Positions 22,566-36,400 of a DNA stretch of 64,000 bases are shown one piece after another (position 1 is the stretch's first letter; the number at the start of each line of letters is the position of its first letter). Position numbers and translations under genes: made by a program. The stretch lies in the NCBI GenBank assembly GCA_027574665.1, contig CM050648.1, positions 141,050,175 through 141,114,174 of the forward strand, read 5' to 3'. The notes below the pieces were generated by a model, which had not been told where the DNA came from, searched no databases, and worked only from the letters and a program-made list of their open reading frames with translations. The DNA is from Rhynochetos jubatus (lineage: Eukaryota > Chordata > Aves > Eurypygiformes > Rhynochetidae).

Positions 22566-25500
22566 TGAAGTTAACTCTCTATTGTCAGAAATTGCAAGGG
22601 ATGTCCCACACTGGAGATGGAGGAGCAAGCAGCAAACACAGTGGAGGAGACCTGGACTGGTAAGCTGTGACCTGAAATTCCTCCTCGTTTCACCTCCGAG
22701 ACAGGCTCTGTGTTTCCTCGTGCTGCAAAGGGGGGTGGTGAAACCATCTCAGACAGCTGCCCATGACATCCCTTATTCTTCACCATTAACTGCTCGCGTG
22801 GGCATGACGCCCGACTTGCTCTCCTCCTGCTAATGCTGGCAGCTCACTCGTTGCCAGACCCTGCCCGGCTCAGCGGGCGAAGGGGCTGGGGCATCACAGC
22901 AGCAGCTCCTTTTTCTGGAAAGACAGCAGTGCCGTTACTCGGGGTTTCCGCCCGTGCCCTTGCTCTGGGTCTGGCTCCTTGCTGTCTCTGATGATCTCAC
23001 CTAGATAATTTCATGTTTCTTGTTTAATTTCTTGTTCGTAACTTCAGGAAATGGATGTGAGAGCTGAGGGAATCTAGAACCACCAAGGGTTTTTGCCAAT
23101 TGGCACGGGGCTGCCAAGTCCCCTTTACACATAGACCCTCAGCACCCGTGTTGTCTGCTCTTCCCTGTAACATACCAGCCACTGGTGTGTCCAGTGCAGA
23201 AGCAGCAACACCCCGGCCACAGCAGCATCCAGGAGTGCCAAAAACGGAAGCCATAAAGAAGAAAAGTCCTTGTGTCTGAGGGCACAACATGTGAGAAAGG
23301 GCTGAGCTGGGAGCGTGGCACAGACAGGCCGGTTTAACTGGAAAGCAGGAGTGACAAGTACTGCCCAGCCAACACCAGAGGAGAGCTCTGGGGGCAGGAG
23401 CAGGATTTCCTTCTAGATGGCAGCTCATCAAAACCTTGGGCTGCGTCCTCGGCTGGTGCAGCCATCGGTGCTCGGCGAGACTGAATCCAGTGCCGCAGAG
23501 TCACCCTTACAAAGGTGAGGTGAGTGAAGTCCTACCTCATGGTCACCCTGTATACCAGCAGAAAGGGAAAGCGTCTCTAGAGGAAGCAAAATTGCCCACT
23601 GGAATCCCTGCAATCTGTAATAAATATTTGAGGTGTAAAAAGCTAACAAAATGGAATGGAGTCAGACATGAAAATGAAATCTGCCTTTTTAAACTTGAAA
23701 ACAGTGTGATATCAGCAAAGCTGCAGTGTCTGGGAGCAGTCTGAGTAAAAATGTGGATGCATTTAGGAATTATGGTATTTGTACAAGGAATGTTCAAAGG
23801 GCTGAAGTCTTCAGTCTCTTTAATTAGTCATGGGAGTGAACGTCACTGGCTTTCCGTGAAAGAACAGCAGATTGTTGCTGTTCTGTCTTCCTAAATACAT
23901 GTCCTGTTTTCCCCTCAGTATATTTCATTATATTCACAATATTAAAGCTTTAAAAAGTCTTTATTAGCTAGCAGATGGTTTTGCAAGTCATTTTAATGAG
24001 ATGAAGAAAACTTTAATGGCAGACATTTAAAGTTGTGCTTAGACAGGCTATTGCCTTCAGAAAAATCTCGGGAATGTTTTCTCCTTGTTTCTGGCAGAGC
24101 TTGGCACCAGATCATGTACAAGGAAATAGAAGGGGATGATTTACGCCGACCGGTTCCCTCCCGAGAGTGGTTTTACATCAGAGTAACATCGTTGAGTTCC
24201 ACAGTCACGCCATGATTTACAGAGGTGCAAAGGGAGAGGGAAATGTCATTAACTTGATGCTGTTCAGGAGAAATATGACATTTCTCGTATACTTGCCTCA
24301 TTCCAGTGCCGCCGTCAAGACATTTCTTGGGAGGTTTATAGGCAGCCCCTGTGCAGGCAGGGCAGCAGTGTGCCAACTCCTTCTGGACATCTCTTTCTGG
24401 ATATCAGCATCAGCAGCGCGTGGGGATAAGAAAAAGGAGGTGGTAGAGCCCTGAGACCCTGTCCATGTGGGACAGCCGTGAAAGTCCTGGCTTTCCTCTT
24501 CCACCTTCCTAAATTTCCAGAGGTGTAAGATGCCTGTGCTGAAAGCAGGTAGGAACATTGTTGTCAAAAACACCTTTCAAAGCCTTGGAGGTTCTTCCAG
24601 GCCTGTATTTCTCTCTTGGGCAATGAACACCACGCTGTTTGGAGGTACAAGCTGTCTCATCATGGATATACTCACATCTGGAACATCCAGTCCATGACAA
24701 GGAGGGTTTATATCCCTTCAAATATGGAAGTTCTTGTTTGTGGGGAGTTTTATGCCAGTGGTTGCTGATTTTCAGACCTGCTTCCTCCAAGGGTTTGTTT
24801 TGGCCGTGCAGGGTCTTGGCCTCATGGGAGCAGGGAGTGGGGAGTGTGTGGTGACTCATTTGCGCAGCCAGAGGATTGACTGTCCCTGCACATATTAAGA
24901 GATGAATCATGCTTCACAAAAGAAAACAGAAATGCCTGTTAAATGAGTAATTGCCTGGCTACCTTCTTGGTCTGTCCAACCCTTCATTCCTCCCCTGGAC
25001 TGCTGACCCTGTTACACCTGGTCAAGCTTCAGCATCAGCTTTTTGCACTGTTGGAAACCTTTGTCCTTCTAATTTTTCTAGATCTAGCTGATCCAATCTC
25101 AAAAGCCGTGTTTCAGATTCGGAAAAGCCTTGCAGCTATATGCACTACGCAGGTCACTATGGAAAGCTTTGCCCTTTCTCTCCAGGTAGTGTGTGTTGGA
25201 TCACCTAAACACCGGCAAGGAATAACGTGCTGTAATGAAGGAGCTATAGCGATGGAGTTGTTAGAAATGCCCTGACCAATGTATAGAAGGGACAACAGGA
25301 AAGTTTGTTGGCTCATTAACACTCAGCAGAGGAACATTTCTCTAGATGTGAGCCTCGAGGACCCCAGCAGTTGCTCTGGAAAGCCCTGGGACCTTCAAAG
25401 ATTTGACAGGAAGAAAGTCCCTTTTTCCAGCAGCGATGTGTTTCCCTGCCCCACTGCTCAGGAGGAACTTGGGAAGGAGGTCGGGGTGAACTGCCCTTCA

Positions 25501-28500
25501 GGATCCTTATAGGAAAGGTGCCTCTGTATTGAGGGAAGTACCAGCTCTTCACCTTCTGCCCCGCTTTGCAATGCTAATATTAAGTAGCAAATGGGAGGCA
25601 TCTACTGTCATTTTGTCACCATTACTACAGTCATCTCCGTTAGCTCCGGGGATACCCTTTGGCAATTCAGACCTCTGCCATGTCCTGCTGTTTTCTCTGT
25701 CCGCAGGTGGGTATTTCTGTGGAGGCCTGTCCTGAAGGAAAGGGCTGTTGCCAAGAGAAAAACATTCCTCCATTTGCCAGGGACAGACAAGAAGCATCTG
25801 TGCCCGCAGCGGCAGATGAGCACATCTCTGCAGCCCTGGCACGTGCCCTTCCCGTGGTCGCGGGGCTGCTGAGGAGCAAATTGCCACCCGCGGTGTCGTG
25901 ACTCTTGCAGAGTGACAGTCATCCCGCTCCTGCCGGCTCTGCCAGCTCGTAATTGCAGCGGTTGCAGGACCCAGCTCCTCTCAGATTGCAGTGTTGACTC
26001 GTGTGGTGGCCAAGGGGACAAAGGGGCAAGAGGAGCTGCTGCCATTGCAGGTGGGTGAAGAGAGGTCACTGCGGTTGGGCAGTGTCGGGGTTTAATCCAG
26101 GCCAGGCTGTTCTGGGAACAGAGCGACCCATCTCTCCGTGGTCGTGCAAAAACATACAGGATCTCAGTTACCTTCTTGCTCTGTTTTGACAAGACACCTT
26201 TGCTGTGGCCTGTTTATCCCACTGACTCCCAAAGTCACCACTCCGTGCTCTGAGGTACAGTGGTGCCAGCCATACCCACATAAATACCGGTGGGATCTAC
26301 CCTGTAGAGCTCTAGGCTCTCCAGGAACATTTTGCTTCATGTAAAGCCGTCATCGTTGCTTGGTGACTCCCTGGGCTCCCTGCTTCTCTCCACTGACTAT
26401 AAAGAAGCTGCTGCTGAGTTGTTGGGACAGCGTCTGCCTTGTGAGCCCACAGTTGCTCTGAGAAGCCCTATGAGCTTCCAAGATAGCTACACCTCCTTGT
26501 AGGCACCAGGAATGAGGTGATTTGAGGTAAGGAAATCCCATTCTCCCCTCTCTCAGCCTTCATTTAAAGTCCCAATTGTCCTAAAGAGGCTTGAGTGCCT
26601 CCCTTCTGCTGTTAACCAGCCACCGTGTGCCACAGAACAAAAGAGCTTTTAGTACACAGCTAGGCTGACTAGGTGTTGTAAAATGTTGCACCATAAATAT
26701 CTTAAGATTAATAATTTGCTTATTTGCCACTTAACAATAGGCCAAGGGAGTGTTGATGGGGCTGCTAAGCAATGCTCATTGCAGCTAAATTGGGCATTTC
26801 AAACGCTCATGCGACAGGCATCACAAAAACTTGGTGAGGAATGAAGACAATTTAAAATGTCTAAAGCACATGCAGAATAAATTGCAGCTGGCCTATTTGC
26901 CCCGTGCATTAATTGCTGCTGCTAGCTTCTTTCTTTCCACACTGCGGTTTCATTACTGAAGTCGTGTCGTGTCCTGGTGCGTGTGCGTGTTTAATCTGGG
27001 CTCCATCGATGAAATCTGAAGTTCATGTGGACCGAGCTAAGCCACATCCTGAATGCCACGAATCTCCTCCTGTCCCTGGCACATCGCTGCAATGCCTGTG
27101 TCCATGTGCTGTGGCTTGGGCTCATCAGAAACCCTCCAGGAACAATCCCAGGGTACTCAGATCCCTCCAGAAGCGACTGCTCTAACCACCTCTGGAGCTC
27201 TTTTGACCCAGAGTCACAGAGACTGTGAACTTTCTCCACCTTCTAATATTAAAGTCTGTTTGGATCGAAGCTCTTCCCAAGAGACACATGGGTTGCAGCA
27301 TCATATGGAGCTGGAGATGAAACACTTGCTGCCACGGCCCAGGGAGGGGTTTGTGGGGTGAAGAGCTGTGCTGGGTCTGGCACCCCATGTACCAGCCATG
27401 GGAATGTGAAGCTGTCCCTGAAAGCTGCCTCTGCCGACGTCCATCACGGGGCATCCCCAGCAGCGGAGGTGCCTGGTGCCTCACTGAGGACGGGGACTCG
27501 GAGGGTGGGGGTGGGAGGGCAGGAGCTCAGCAGGGCCCAGGGCTGGTTGCTCTCATGCCTGGACTCAGGAGCAACGTGTGTGTGTCCATGTAGATGCTTG
27601 TGTTGGAGGAATGCTGCATGGAGAGGGTCACGTGTAAATGAAGTTTATCCCGAAGGATCTCACTGTTTGCAGACACACCAGCGAGCTGGGGAAGGGAAAG
27701 GGGAACTTGTGTCCTTCCCTGGGGCAGGGACTCATTAAAGGGCTGGGTGGATGCATGAGGCTCTAGAAGACACTTGCATCCCACGGAGGGCAAGCCCTCC
27801 TTATTTTAGCTGAGCGAAACGGCAGGCTGTCTCCTGGGCAGCAGGAATGGGCTGGGTTTCTGGGCAGCAGATAAAATCTGTCAGGTCCCCTGGAAGGTTT
27901 CAAAGGTGGGCTGTGGGCACACGTGGAGGGTGCCCCTCCTCACCGGTGAGGTGTGCCCTGAGGTCAGCTGGCAGGGGTGGCTCAAGGAACAGGGTAGCTG
28001 CGTGGCTGGGAACAAGGGAGATGGTTCCCATCCCTGGGGATGCTAGATGCAAATATTTTTTTAACTTAATTTCTCCCTGGGTTTTACAAACACTCGTGCA
28101 GGTGGTACCTGTTTCACAGGGTCTGAGTAAATAAGTGCTGTGATTGACATTTTACCTTCACCTGGCTTGTGTGAGCCAAGAGTGATTTAAGGCACCTGTG
28201 TAGCCCTGGTACTGTTCTCTCTCAGGAGCTGGGCAACCCTGCGAGCAGGGCACAGGGGCATAAATCCCAGTGCAACCCTTTCCCACTGCCTTGTGCTGGG
28301 GCCAGTGGTAATGGGGAGACCCTCTGAGTCAGGGCAGAGGGAGGGTCTGTCAGCAAAGCCAAGGAAACCAACCAAAAAGAGTTCAGTTCCGCCCAGAACA
28401 GCTCTCTGGAAGAGCTGTGTGTGTGATGGTTTGAGGTGCTGTGTGCTTGTGGAGAGCAGTGGTAGGTGTGAGCTGCTCTGGGCTGTGGCACCTGGGTCTG

Positions 28501-31500
28501 CAGGAGCCTTGGCCGTGGCTGGATGGGCAGCATCCAGGTTAACCAAAGGCATGGAAGTCTGTGAGGGTATGCATCCCAGACCTTTGAGTCGTGTGGGAGC
28601 TATCATTGTCTTGTGATTTGTTTTTACACGGCTGTTGGGTTTTGAGACATTTCTCAGTTGTTTATGACTGCTCAATAATGCTTATTTTTGTAGGGGGAAA
28701 ATGGGACTCTATTCTCTCAGGAAAGACAAATGGGCCCATCCAAGTTGTACAGCGTGTTAATATTTCATTTAAAATTAATGTGTGCATTTATTTATGAAGC
28801 GAACCATGTAAGACCCTTGTCGAGACTGTCATCGGGGTCTCCCTTGTCGTGCAGCTCTGTACTTTGCCCCCGCGAGCAATGACCCTGTTCCCAACATCCA
28901 CTGCCCTCCCTCCTCCCTCACCTCCATGGGGGGAACACTTTCGCCTCTGCTTCCCTCTGGCTATGGAAGGGACAATATGCAGCATGCCAGGATTGATCCT
29001 GGGGCTCATCACTGGGGCCCTGGGAGAGCTGGGCTGTGGAGGCAGGCGGAACGCGATGCAGAAGTCGGGGGACGTTGCCTGCTGCTGGGTATGAGGCTGT
29101 GCAGGACGGCAGCCGGTGTGTCTGCTGCTTCCCAGCTGAACCTGTTTGGATAGATATGGGCTGCATTTCTAAACGGTCAGTTTTCCACTTCTTCCACTAA
29201 ACTCAGGCCCAGAGCGAAGCTGCTGTAGTATTAGAATTAGAAATTAGTGCAGAGCCAGAATGGGAGAGTCTTAACACTCCTTTCACTGTTTTCCAGAGCA
29301 GCGCTGGAAAAGGAGGGTATGTCAGCCTTAAACTGGAATTTCCTGTAATTTGACCGTTTTCACAATTCTACAATGATTAAAATGAGAATTTTATGCTTTT
29401 TTTCCCCCCTTTTCTTTGCATTTGCTGGATGCCATGAATCAGAAAGTGGCTGGAACAGTTATCTTGCTCCAATGTAATTTGATTCTCTCTCCCCCCTCTT
29501 AGTATTTGATGAGAAACCTTTGTATTTTCATGCTTTAATACAATCTGGCACATAATTACAAATGACTCATAGATAATCTTGGTCATGGAGCTCTCTGAAA
29601 TTAGATGATAATTTAGCCTGGAATTTCTGTAGGAAGAACGAAGGAAAAGACAATTATAATTATTCTAATCGAGATATCTTTTTCTTTGCCTGGGGTATTG
29701 CTCTGTGAACTGCCAGGGGCCTGAAAGTATTTAGACCGTTTCTGCCGCTCACTGTTTCCCAGGCAAACGCTGATCACCGCGTAGCTTCCTCACTGTGAAA
29801 TTCCCAGAAGTGCCACTGACAGAGAGGAAAAGATGAAAGGCGTGAGGGCAGAGCTGCGTGCTGGTGGGGTGGGAGCAGAGCAGCCACCGAAAAGTGACGG
29901 GGCTGGGAGCTTTGTGCAAACCCTTAGAGCTTCCCACGGGGAGGGACTGAATCCTGCACAACAGCAGAAGGGTGTTTTGTGACATCCACCAGCGATTCCC
30001 ACACGGTGGATCGAGGTGTTGCGGCTGGCAGAAAGGAGGGCTCGATGCTCCTGTTCACATCACTGGATCTTGCACATCTTTCTTGGCTTTGATGCTGGTT
30101 TAGGTGTGGGAAGATGCTTCCGGTCAAGTGCTGGACTGCAGGGACAATGCCACCTTACACAACAGCAATGACCTCCTGGTCCTCGCTGTCGGAGCTGGGC
30201 CCGCTTACAGCAGGGATGTCTGGCCCGTGGGACGTTGAGCAAGAGAGAGGTCCCCATGAGGTACAGCCCTAATGGCGAAAGGGTTGTTGTGTGAGGCTGT
30301 CCATGGCCTGGCTACTAGATCTCGTGGCCTGGTCACTCCTATAGTGTGGGTGGCAATGGAAGCAAATTGGTAGGAAAACAGAGCATTTACCTTAGGAGAG
30401 ACTCAGAAGAGTGTGGCTTGTCTCCTGTAGCAAAGGCAAAGAGGGGATCTGAGTTCAAGCTATAAATACTTCAAAGGGGCAAGCACCAAGGAAAGGAAAA
30501 AGCAAAGAAAACAAGGTTGCATAAGAATAAATAAGAATAAATTAACCATGAAGTAATCTAGGCTGAAAAGTGGAAGGTTTGTTGGTATTCTGGGGAGTTT
30601 CTCCTGGTTTTATGTTCTGCTCATTCAGGAAAGGGAGATAAAGACTGCTGTCTGCATCCCAGAGGATGAGTTTGAAATGTAATGACCAATCAGGTCCACA
30701 CCAACATCTCTGACAGTCCCGCTCCTGGATGCTTCTGGCAGCAGCGTATGAATGTGCATATGAATGATGCTGAGCACTGCCCCACACCCCCTGATGGCCA
30801 GCACCCTCCTTCCCTTCCCTTCCCACCTCTGGGGCTAGTGGAGGTGGCTGGTTCCTGGCAGTGTCTTGGGTAGGGTCAAGCAGTGGTGATGCAAAACCTC
30901 TCCTGGTTAGAAACCAAGAGATGTTAGGCCAATAGGAAAGGCATTTAAACCGGAAAGAAAAATCTCACGGGAAGAGGGATGGGATTGTGCTGATTTGCAT
31001 GATCAGTTTTGGCATTTAACTGAATAAAATACAGCTTTCAGTCTGCAGTGGGTGCAGGTTTCTCAGCCAGCTGCCCTCGCAGCACTGTCTGGACTCTACG
31101 GGACAGGGCAGGCCAGGTGAGCGGGACCTGAGATAGCTCCAGCCCCATGGGAGATGAAGGTTTCTGGCACACAGATCCCTTGCAGAACCCTTCTGCAGGT
31201 TATACGTGAGCTTTACCTTGGTTGCCTGCCTGATGGAGGGGTAAGGGCTGGTGAGATGACCTGTGAATGCAACGAGCAGTCTCCCTCCCCTCGTGCGGTG
31301 GGTGCCAAGTGCTGCTTGCGCAGATGAGCTATGTGTTAACAGCTGAAATCTCACCTCAGGTTTGTCTGGGTTTTTTGCTGCACCTTTATAGCTCCTGTAT
31401 TTTCCCCTGCCAGCTGTTTTCCCACTTCCTACCACTTCCCAGCACACATCATATTGCAGGGTCACACCAATCGCTTGGTGAATGGACCCACTGTCAGGGG

Positions 31501-33396
31501 CATTGGGCAAAAGTCTCCTCAAAAGGGATTTGACCAATTTTGCATTTATTTCTTTTTCAAGTTAAAACTCTTCCTTGCTCCCCCAGGGAAGCTGGCAAAC
31601 AACGGCAAGGATCAAAGTCCAGACTGCTAATGTGCTGTGAAAGCCACTCTGAGGCTGAAGAAGGTGATAACATTTAGTTAATTCCATTTCCCAAACCACC
31701 ACACCGAGACTCATCCCCAGCTTCAGTTCAAACCCTGCCAGCAGCTCCATCCCGGCCAGTGCCCCCTCCCAGCGCTGCCGCAGGCTCTGCGAGGGATGGG
31801 GGCAAAGGGCCTTTGCTGCAAGTGAAACGGCAGTTTCCCAACTTGTGTTAAAGGTCTCCATCTGAAATGGGGTCACCTGCCTTTCCCGGGAGCTCTAGTC
31901 TGCAGGTTCTTGGGGATGAGCCCTCCCATCCCCAGCCTCGATGCATTGGGGTAGCATTGTCCCCCTGTGACGGCTCAGTTCGTGCTTGCCAAACAGTTAA
32001 GCATGAATTGTAGAGCGTGTTGCTGTAGGATTATGCAGGCAGCACTGTTATCCTAGTGGAGCTCATCCCTTCACCCCCAGGAAAGCAGCCAGCAGAGGCT
32101 CAGATGGCCGGGGGAGGCGTTTTATCCTTATTTTGCTGTGCTGCCGACAAGTGGGACATGCTGACCTCGAGCTGGGCCAGCACAGAGGCTAGAGGAAGCA
32201 GCACAGTGGCAGGTTTCATGTTCCCCCTTGTATTTATTAACAGCACACGCAGGGCAGGCTGCGAGGACGGGAGGGCGATCGGCTCCGCCGCATGAATGAG
32301 CTGCGGGGAGAGCGCTGCTCTGCTGTTGGGTGGTTTGCAGCGTGGCAGCGTAGGGTGTTGGCAGGGTGCCGGGCAATGCTGTCACGTACGCCGTGCAAAA
32401 TAAACACCTTCTCCATCCGCCAGGCAAAACAAACGCCTTGTCGAAGCAGCAAAATGCAACGGGGCTGGGGGGGGGGTCCCTGGGCCTGTAGGTCCAGGTT
32501 CCCACCCTGTGGACCCACAAAGCTCAAGGTATTGGGTTTTTTGGTGCAGTTTTCAAAAGAAGCAGGCAAGAATGCCATGTTCCTCATTGCCCAAGTCCCA
32601 GACAGCAGTACAGCAGAGGTGTTGCTGATGCCACATCAGTTTTTGAGCGTAGGGTGTGCGTGGAGGGGCGCTGACCCTGTGCTGTGGGGAGAAGCAGGAC
32701 AGGCAAGGCTGGAAACCTTGGACTTTGGTGGGCTGTGCCGAAGCAGGTATGTGGGCAAACCCTGGTGGTTCCTGCTTTCAGGGAGATGATGTACTGTTTT
32801 TTACGTCCCTGCAAACTCTCATTATCTCAGCATCAGCGTGAACAAACTGCTTTGCTGGAAAGCAGCTTGAGAGAGGAGGGCCTGCCCTGCCAGGGGTTTC
32901 TTGGGGCTGCCCTGCTTCCTGAAGCCTGTCAGAGTTGGGTTTTAAGATGCTGTAGAAGTAGCAGGAGACTGAAGTCTCTGATAGATGCAAGAATAGCAAG
33001 ATCAGAGAGAAATGAGATTGGATTCAGAGCAGCTGCTGGGAAACAGACTCCTCGCAATAAACTGAAATGCTCTTAGCACTTGATGTTTGCGCACTACAAT
33101 GAAAACATCTCTGGTACAGTAGGTTTATTTTAACTACAGAGGACAGAACCTGTCAAATGAATGCACAGCCCCTGATTTGATCTAGTTCGTTTTCATGTGT
33201 GTGTTTTTTCTGCTCCTTGGCAGCTCTCGCAGGGCTTGTTGAGGCTGATGTGCTGTTTGGGAGGTGGGCTTTAGGGGAAGCCACCGCCTCTGATCCCCAT
33301 GCGGAGACGCATTATCTGTGAGCTCAGACAGGACGAAAGAATAAGCAGGGCGATGATGGATGTTTAGATTTGCCAGCTGAACTGAAACACTGAAAA

Positions 33397-33412
33397 GGGG
33401 GGGGGGGGGGGG
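33397..33412. repeat. Poly-G run (16 G)
   Basis: An uninterrupted run of 16 G flanked by aaaa on both sides. The exact length is unreliable in most sequencing methods. Confidence 0.9.
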
Positions 33413-36400
33413 AAAAGCAGCTCTAAACATTTTGCTTGATCTAAATCCAGATATCTTAATTCACTTCAGATAAACTGTGTATTTTGTAATATTTATCTGC
33501 CACCCCACTTAAATGTTACAGTTAACGTTATGTTTGCTCTAACATTTACAGTAAGGGACTGTACGTAAACTTTTGAAACACTGCTTCAAAAAGAAATGTT
33601 AATTTTAAAAAAAAGATTGCGGTCAGACTTTCCCCCATTGGGCTCCCTTTTGCTTTAACCAGTCTAACAAACCTGCGAACCCTTTGGGTCCATCTGAATC
33701 TGCATTTTTAGTTGCATAAATCCCAACAAGGAGGTTCTCTCCCTGTGTTGGAGAAAGCTGCTCTGCCTCCACTGCCCCCAGTGCAATCACCTGCCCTGCT
33801 CCTCTCCTGCCTTTTCTTCTTGGCGGGGACGGTTTGCGTCACTCCCTTGGTCCAACGGTGCTTTCAGAGCATAAAACAAGGAAGTGCCTTCTTGTATTGA
33901 TGCACTTGGCATTTTCAGGGGTGCTGCTGGGGCCTTGCAGTGCTCCCCACTCCTGGTTGTGCCCTCGTCTCCGTGGGGATAGTTTCTGCCTGTCCTCCTG
34001 CTGACTTCTGAAGGAGAAAATTAATAGGCATGAAGCCAACAGCGTTATGGAGGTGGGACTTTGTGACAGAAAGGGACTTTGGCAGTGCGGTGAAAGGAAA
34101 ATTATTTCTATACAATTTAACATGAATGAATGTCTCTTGAAGATTAAAAAAAAACCAAAAACAAACCCACCACCACCTGAGGAACAAAAAAAGAAAATGT
34201 GTTTGCTTTTAGCACCGCGGTGGTTGTGCTGCTCAGCAGTGCACGCTGGAGACCGATGCGTCTTCTCCCAGGCAGCAAGGACAGCAGGGCTGGAAGCAGC
34301 TCCGGTCTTCGCTGGTGGAGCGATACCCGCAGGAACGAGGCTAGCAGGGCTGCTGTAGGCATGGCTGAGGTAGGTGTAAGGCCCACTTGGACCCAGAGTG
34401 GCTGCCCCATGCTTATTTGCTTTTCTAGAGCACTAACTGCCACAGAGGGGTGGAAAAGGGGGTAGGTGGTCATCTGGTTCTCTTCATCTGAAGGCAGCAG
34501 CAACTCCTCTTCAGACACCCCAAGGAACCTTTCCCTCTGTGGCACCTCAGAAAAATGTAAGGAGACATACATCTGCCCAGCTCATCTTCCATGGGTTTGG
34601 GAGTGACCTTCAGAAGCTTGTTGGCAGGGAAAAAGGTTTTGTGACACTACAGACACAACTCCATCACGTGCAGCAGGCAGATGCACCAGGAGTCCATCTT
34701 GCTCTGCCCTTCTGGTGTCACCCTCGGATCCCTGTAATTAATCAGCTTTTCCTATGAAGATCCTACCCAGAACATTGCAAGCCAGGAATGAGAAAGTGAT
34801 TGCTCATAGATTTGTATCTAAATCGCCAAACTGGTACCAACCCAATAAGAAATGTGATTTTGACGAGTGTTCTTACCGCAGGCAGGAGCTACAATGCTTT
34901 GAGGAGCAAAATAACCCAGCCAGCAGGTACCTGACTGCAAAATTAATGTTTGAGTCTCGACTCCGTATTTATTTTGAGGCATCACCTTTGTTTTACCTTC
35001 CCCTGTACCTGCCTGCTCGGGGATGGTTGGGTATGGGGGAATTGACTCTCACTCAGTGCACAAAACCATAATGGTCCCTTCAGCATCACCCGTGGACTTT
35101 GGGAAGAGCCACGGTGGCACACGGTCCTCAGAGCCCAGAACCAGCTGCCGGGGGATGAATTTTGGAGGGAAGAGATCACGTCTGGGCAGATACCGTATGT
35201 TCACAGGCAGAGAAAGATTTTCTTTTAAATTTGATTTATGATAAGTGGAGAAAGGGCGGGACTTCCCAAAGCAGCTAAGGGAATTAGGTGCCTGATTCCC
35301 ATTGATTTCCGTCTGACAGAGATTAATGTACTGTTTTCCATTTTGCGATGTGCCCAGATGCGTGGGCAGGGGAGGATGATATATCAATCAGTGAGTAATA
35401 TGTCTGCTTGCGAACTTCGACGAACGGTAGAAGGATATTTTACATTAGGCTCTGAATCTGGCTTTTGGCTGCTTATCTTTTTTTGGGTTTTGTTGGTTGG
35501 TTTGGGTTTGGTTTTTTTTTGGTGATTGCAAGATGTGTTTGCGGGGGTTTCTGGGATACTGCACCAACCGTGGGTGAGGCTGAACCGTGGAGTGATTTTT
35601 TTCATGGGGTGAGGCAGCAGCAGGTTTTAGACTGGGGGAAAACTCTGGTTCTTTTTCATTTCCCCAAATTCACAAGCAAATGCAGAAAAAATAATTTGAC
35701 TAAATGCTGTTTTCTAACCACCTTAGGCGTTTTGCTGAGGCTGCATTTGCATGACAGCGCTTTTTATTTTCCACCTTCTGATACTCAGCGGGAAAGGGAC
35801 ATTATTGTCACTAGAATATTCCCGATTCAGTGAAATTTGAGTGGGCTAATTAAATAATGTAAAAACCTTGCCAAAGCCCAACAGTTTTGTGTGAAAGGAA
35901 ACGGCACGGCATCCCCTCTCTATTTAAATGGGAGGAGAGGAAATATGTGAGTCTAATGAACTCTGTGAGTTCCTGTGGCTTATTCTGAGCAAAGCAACCT
36001 TTCGCACTATTTGCATTATTAAAATCCCAGATGGGCAAACTGGCTGACACTTGACACCAGATAAAAATCATATGGAACAAAACTTTATTAACTTCTTCCT
36101 GCTGTCTTCTTGGGATTTCTCCTCAGTCACGGGGAGCGAACACCACTCCTTGGGAATGTGCTGGAAACGGTGAGCTCTTTCTGTCTGCTCCCTGTATTAA
36201 TTTCATATACTATTTATTTAAGGACTGGAAGTTGTGGCCTTGGAAGTCAATACCAGGCTCCCATTCATGACAGTTGAGTTTGGATGAGGCATGCGTTGCT
36301 CCAGGTCTTTTTAGAGAGGGATGTGAACTTCCATCTTGGCAGAAGGAAGCAGCCAGGCCCCCGTTCTCACTGGAGATCCACACAATTTTGTTTTCAGGGA

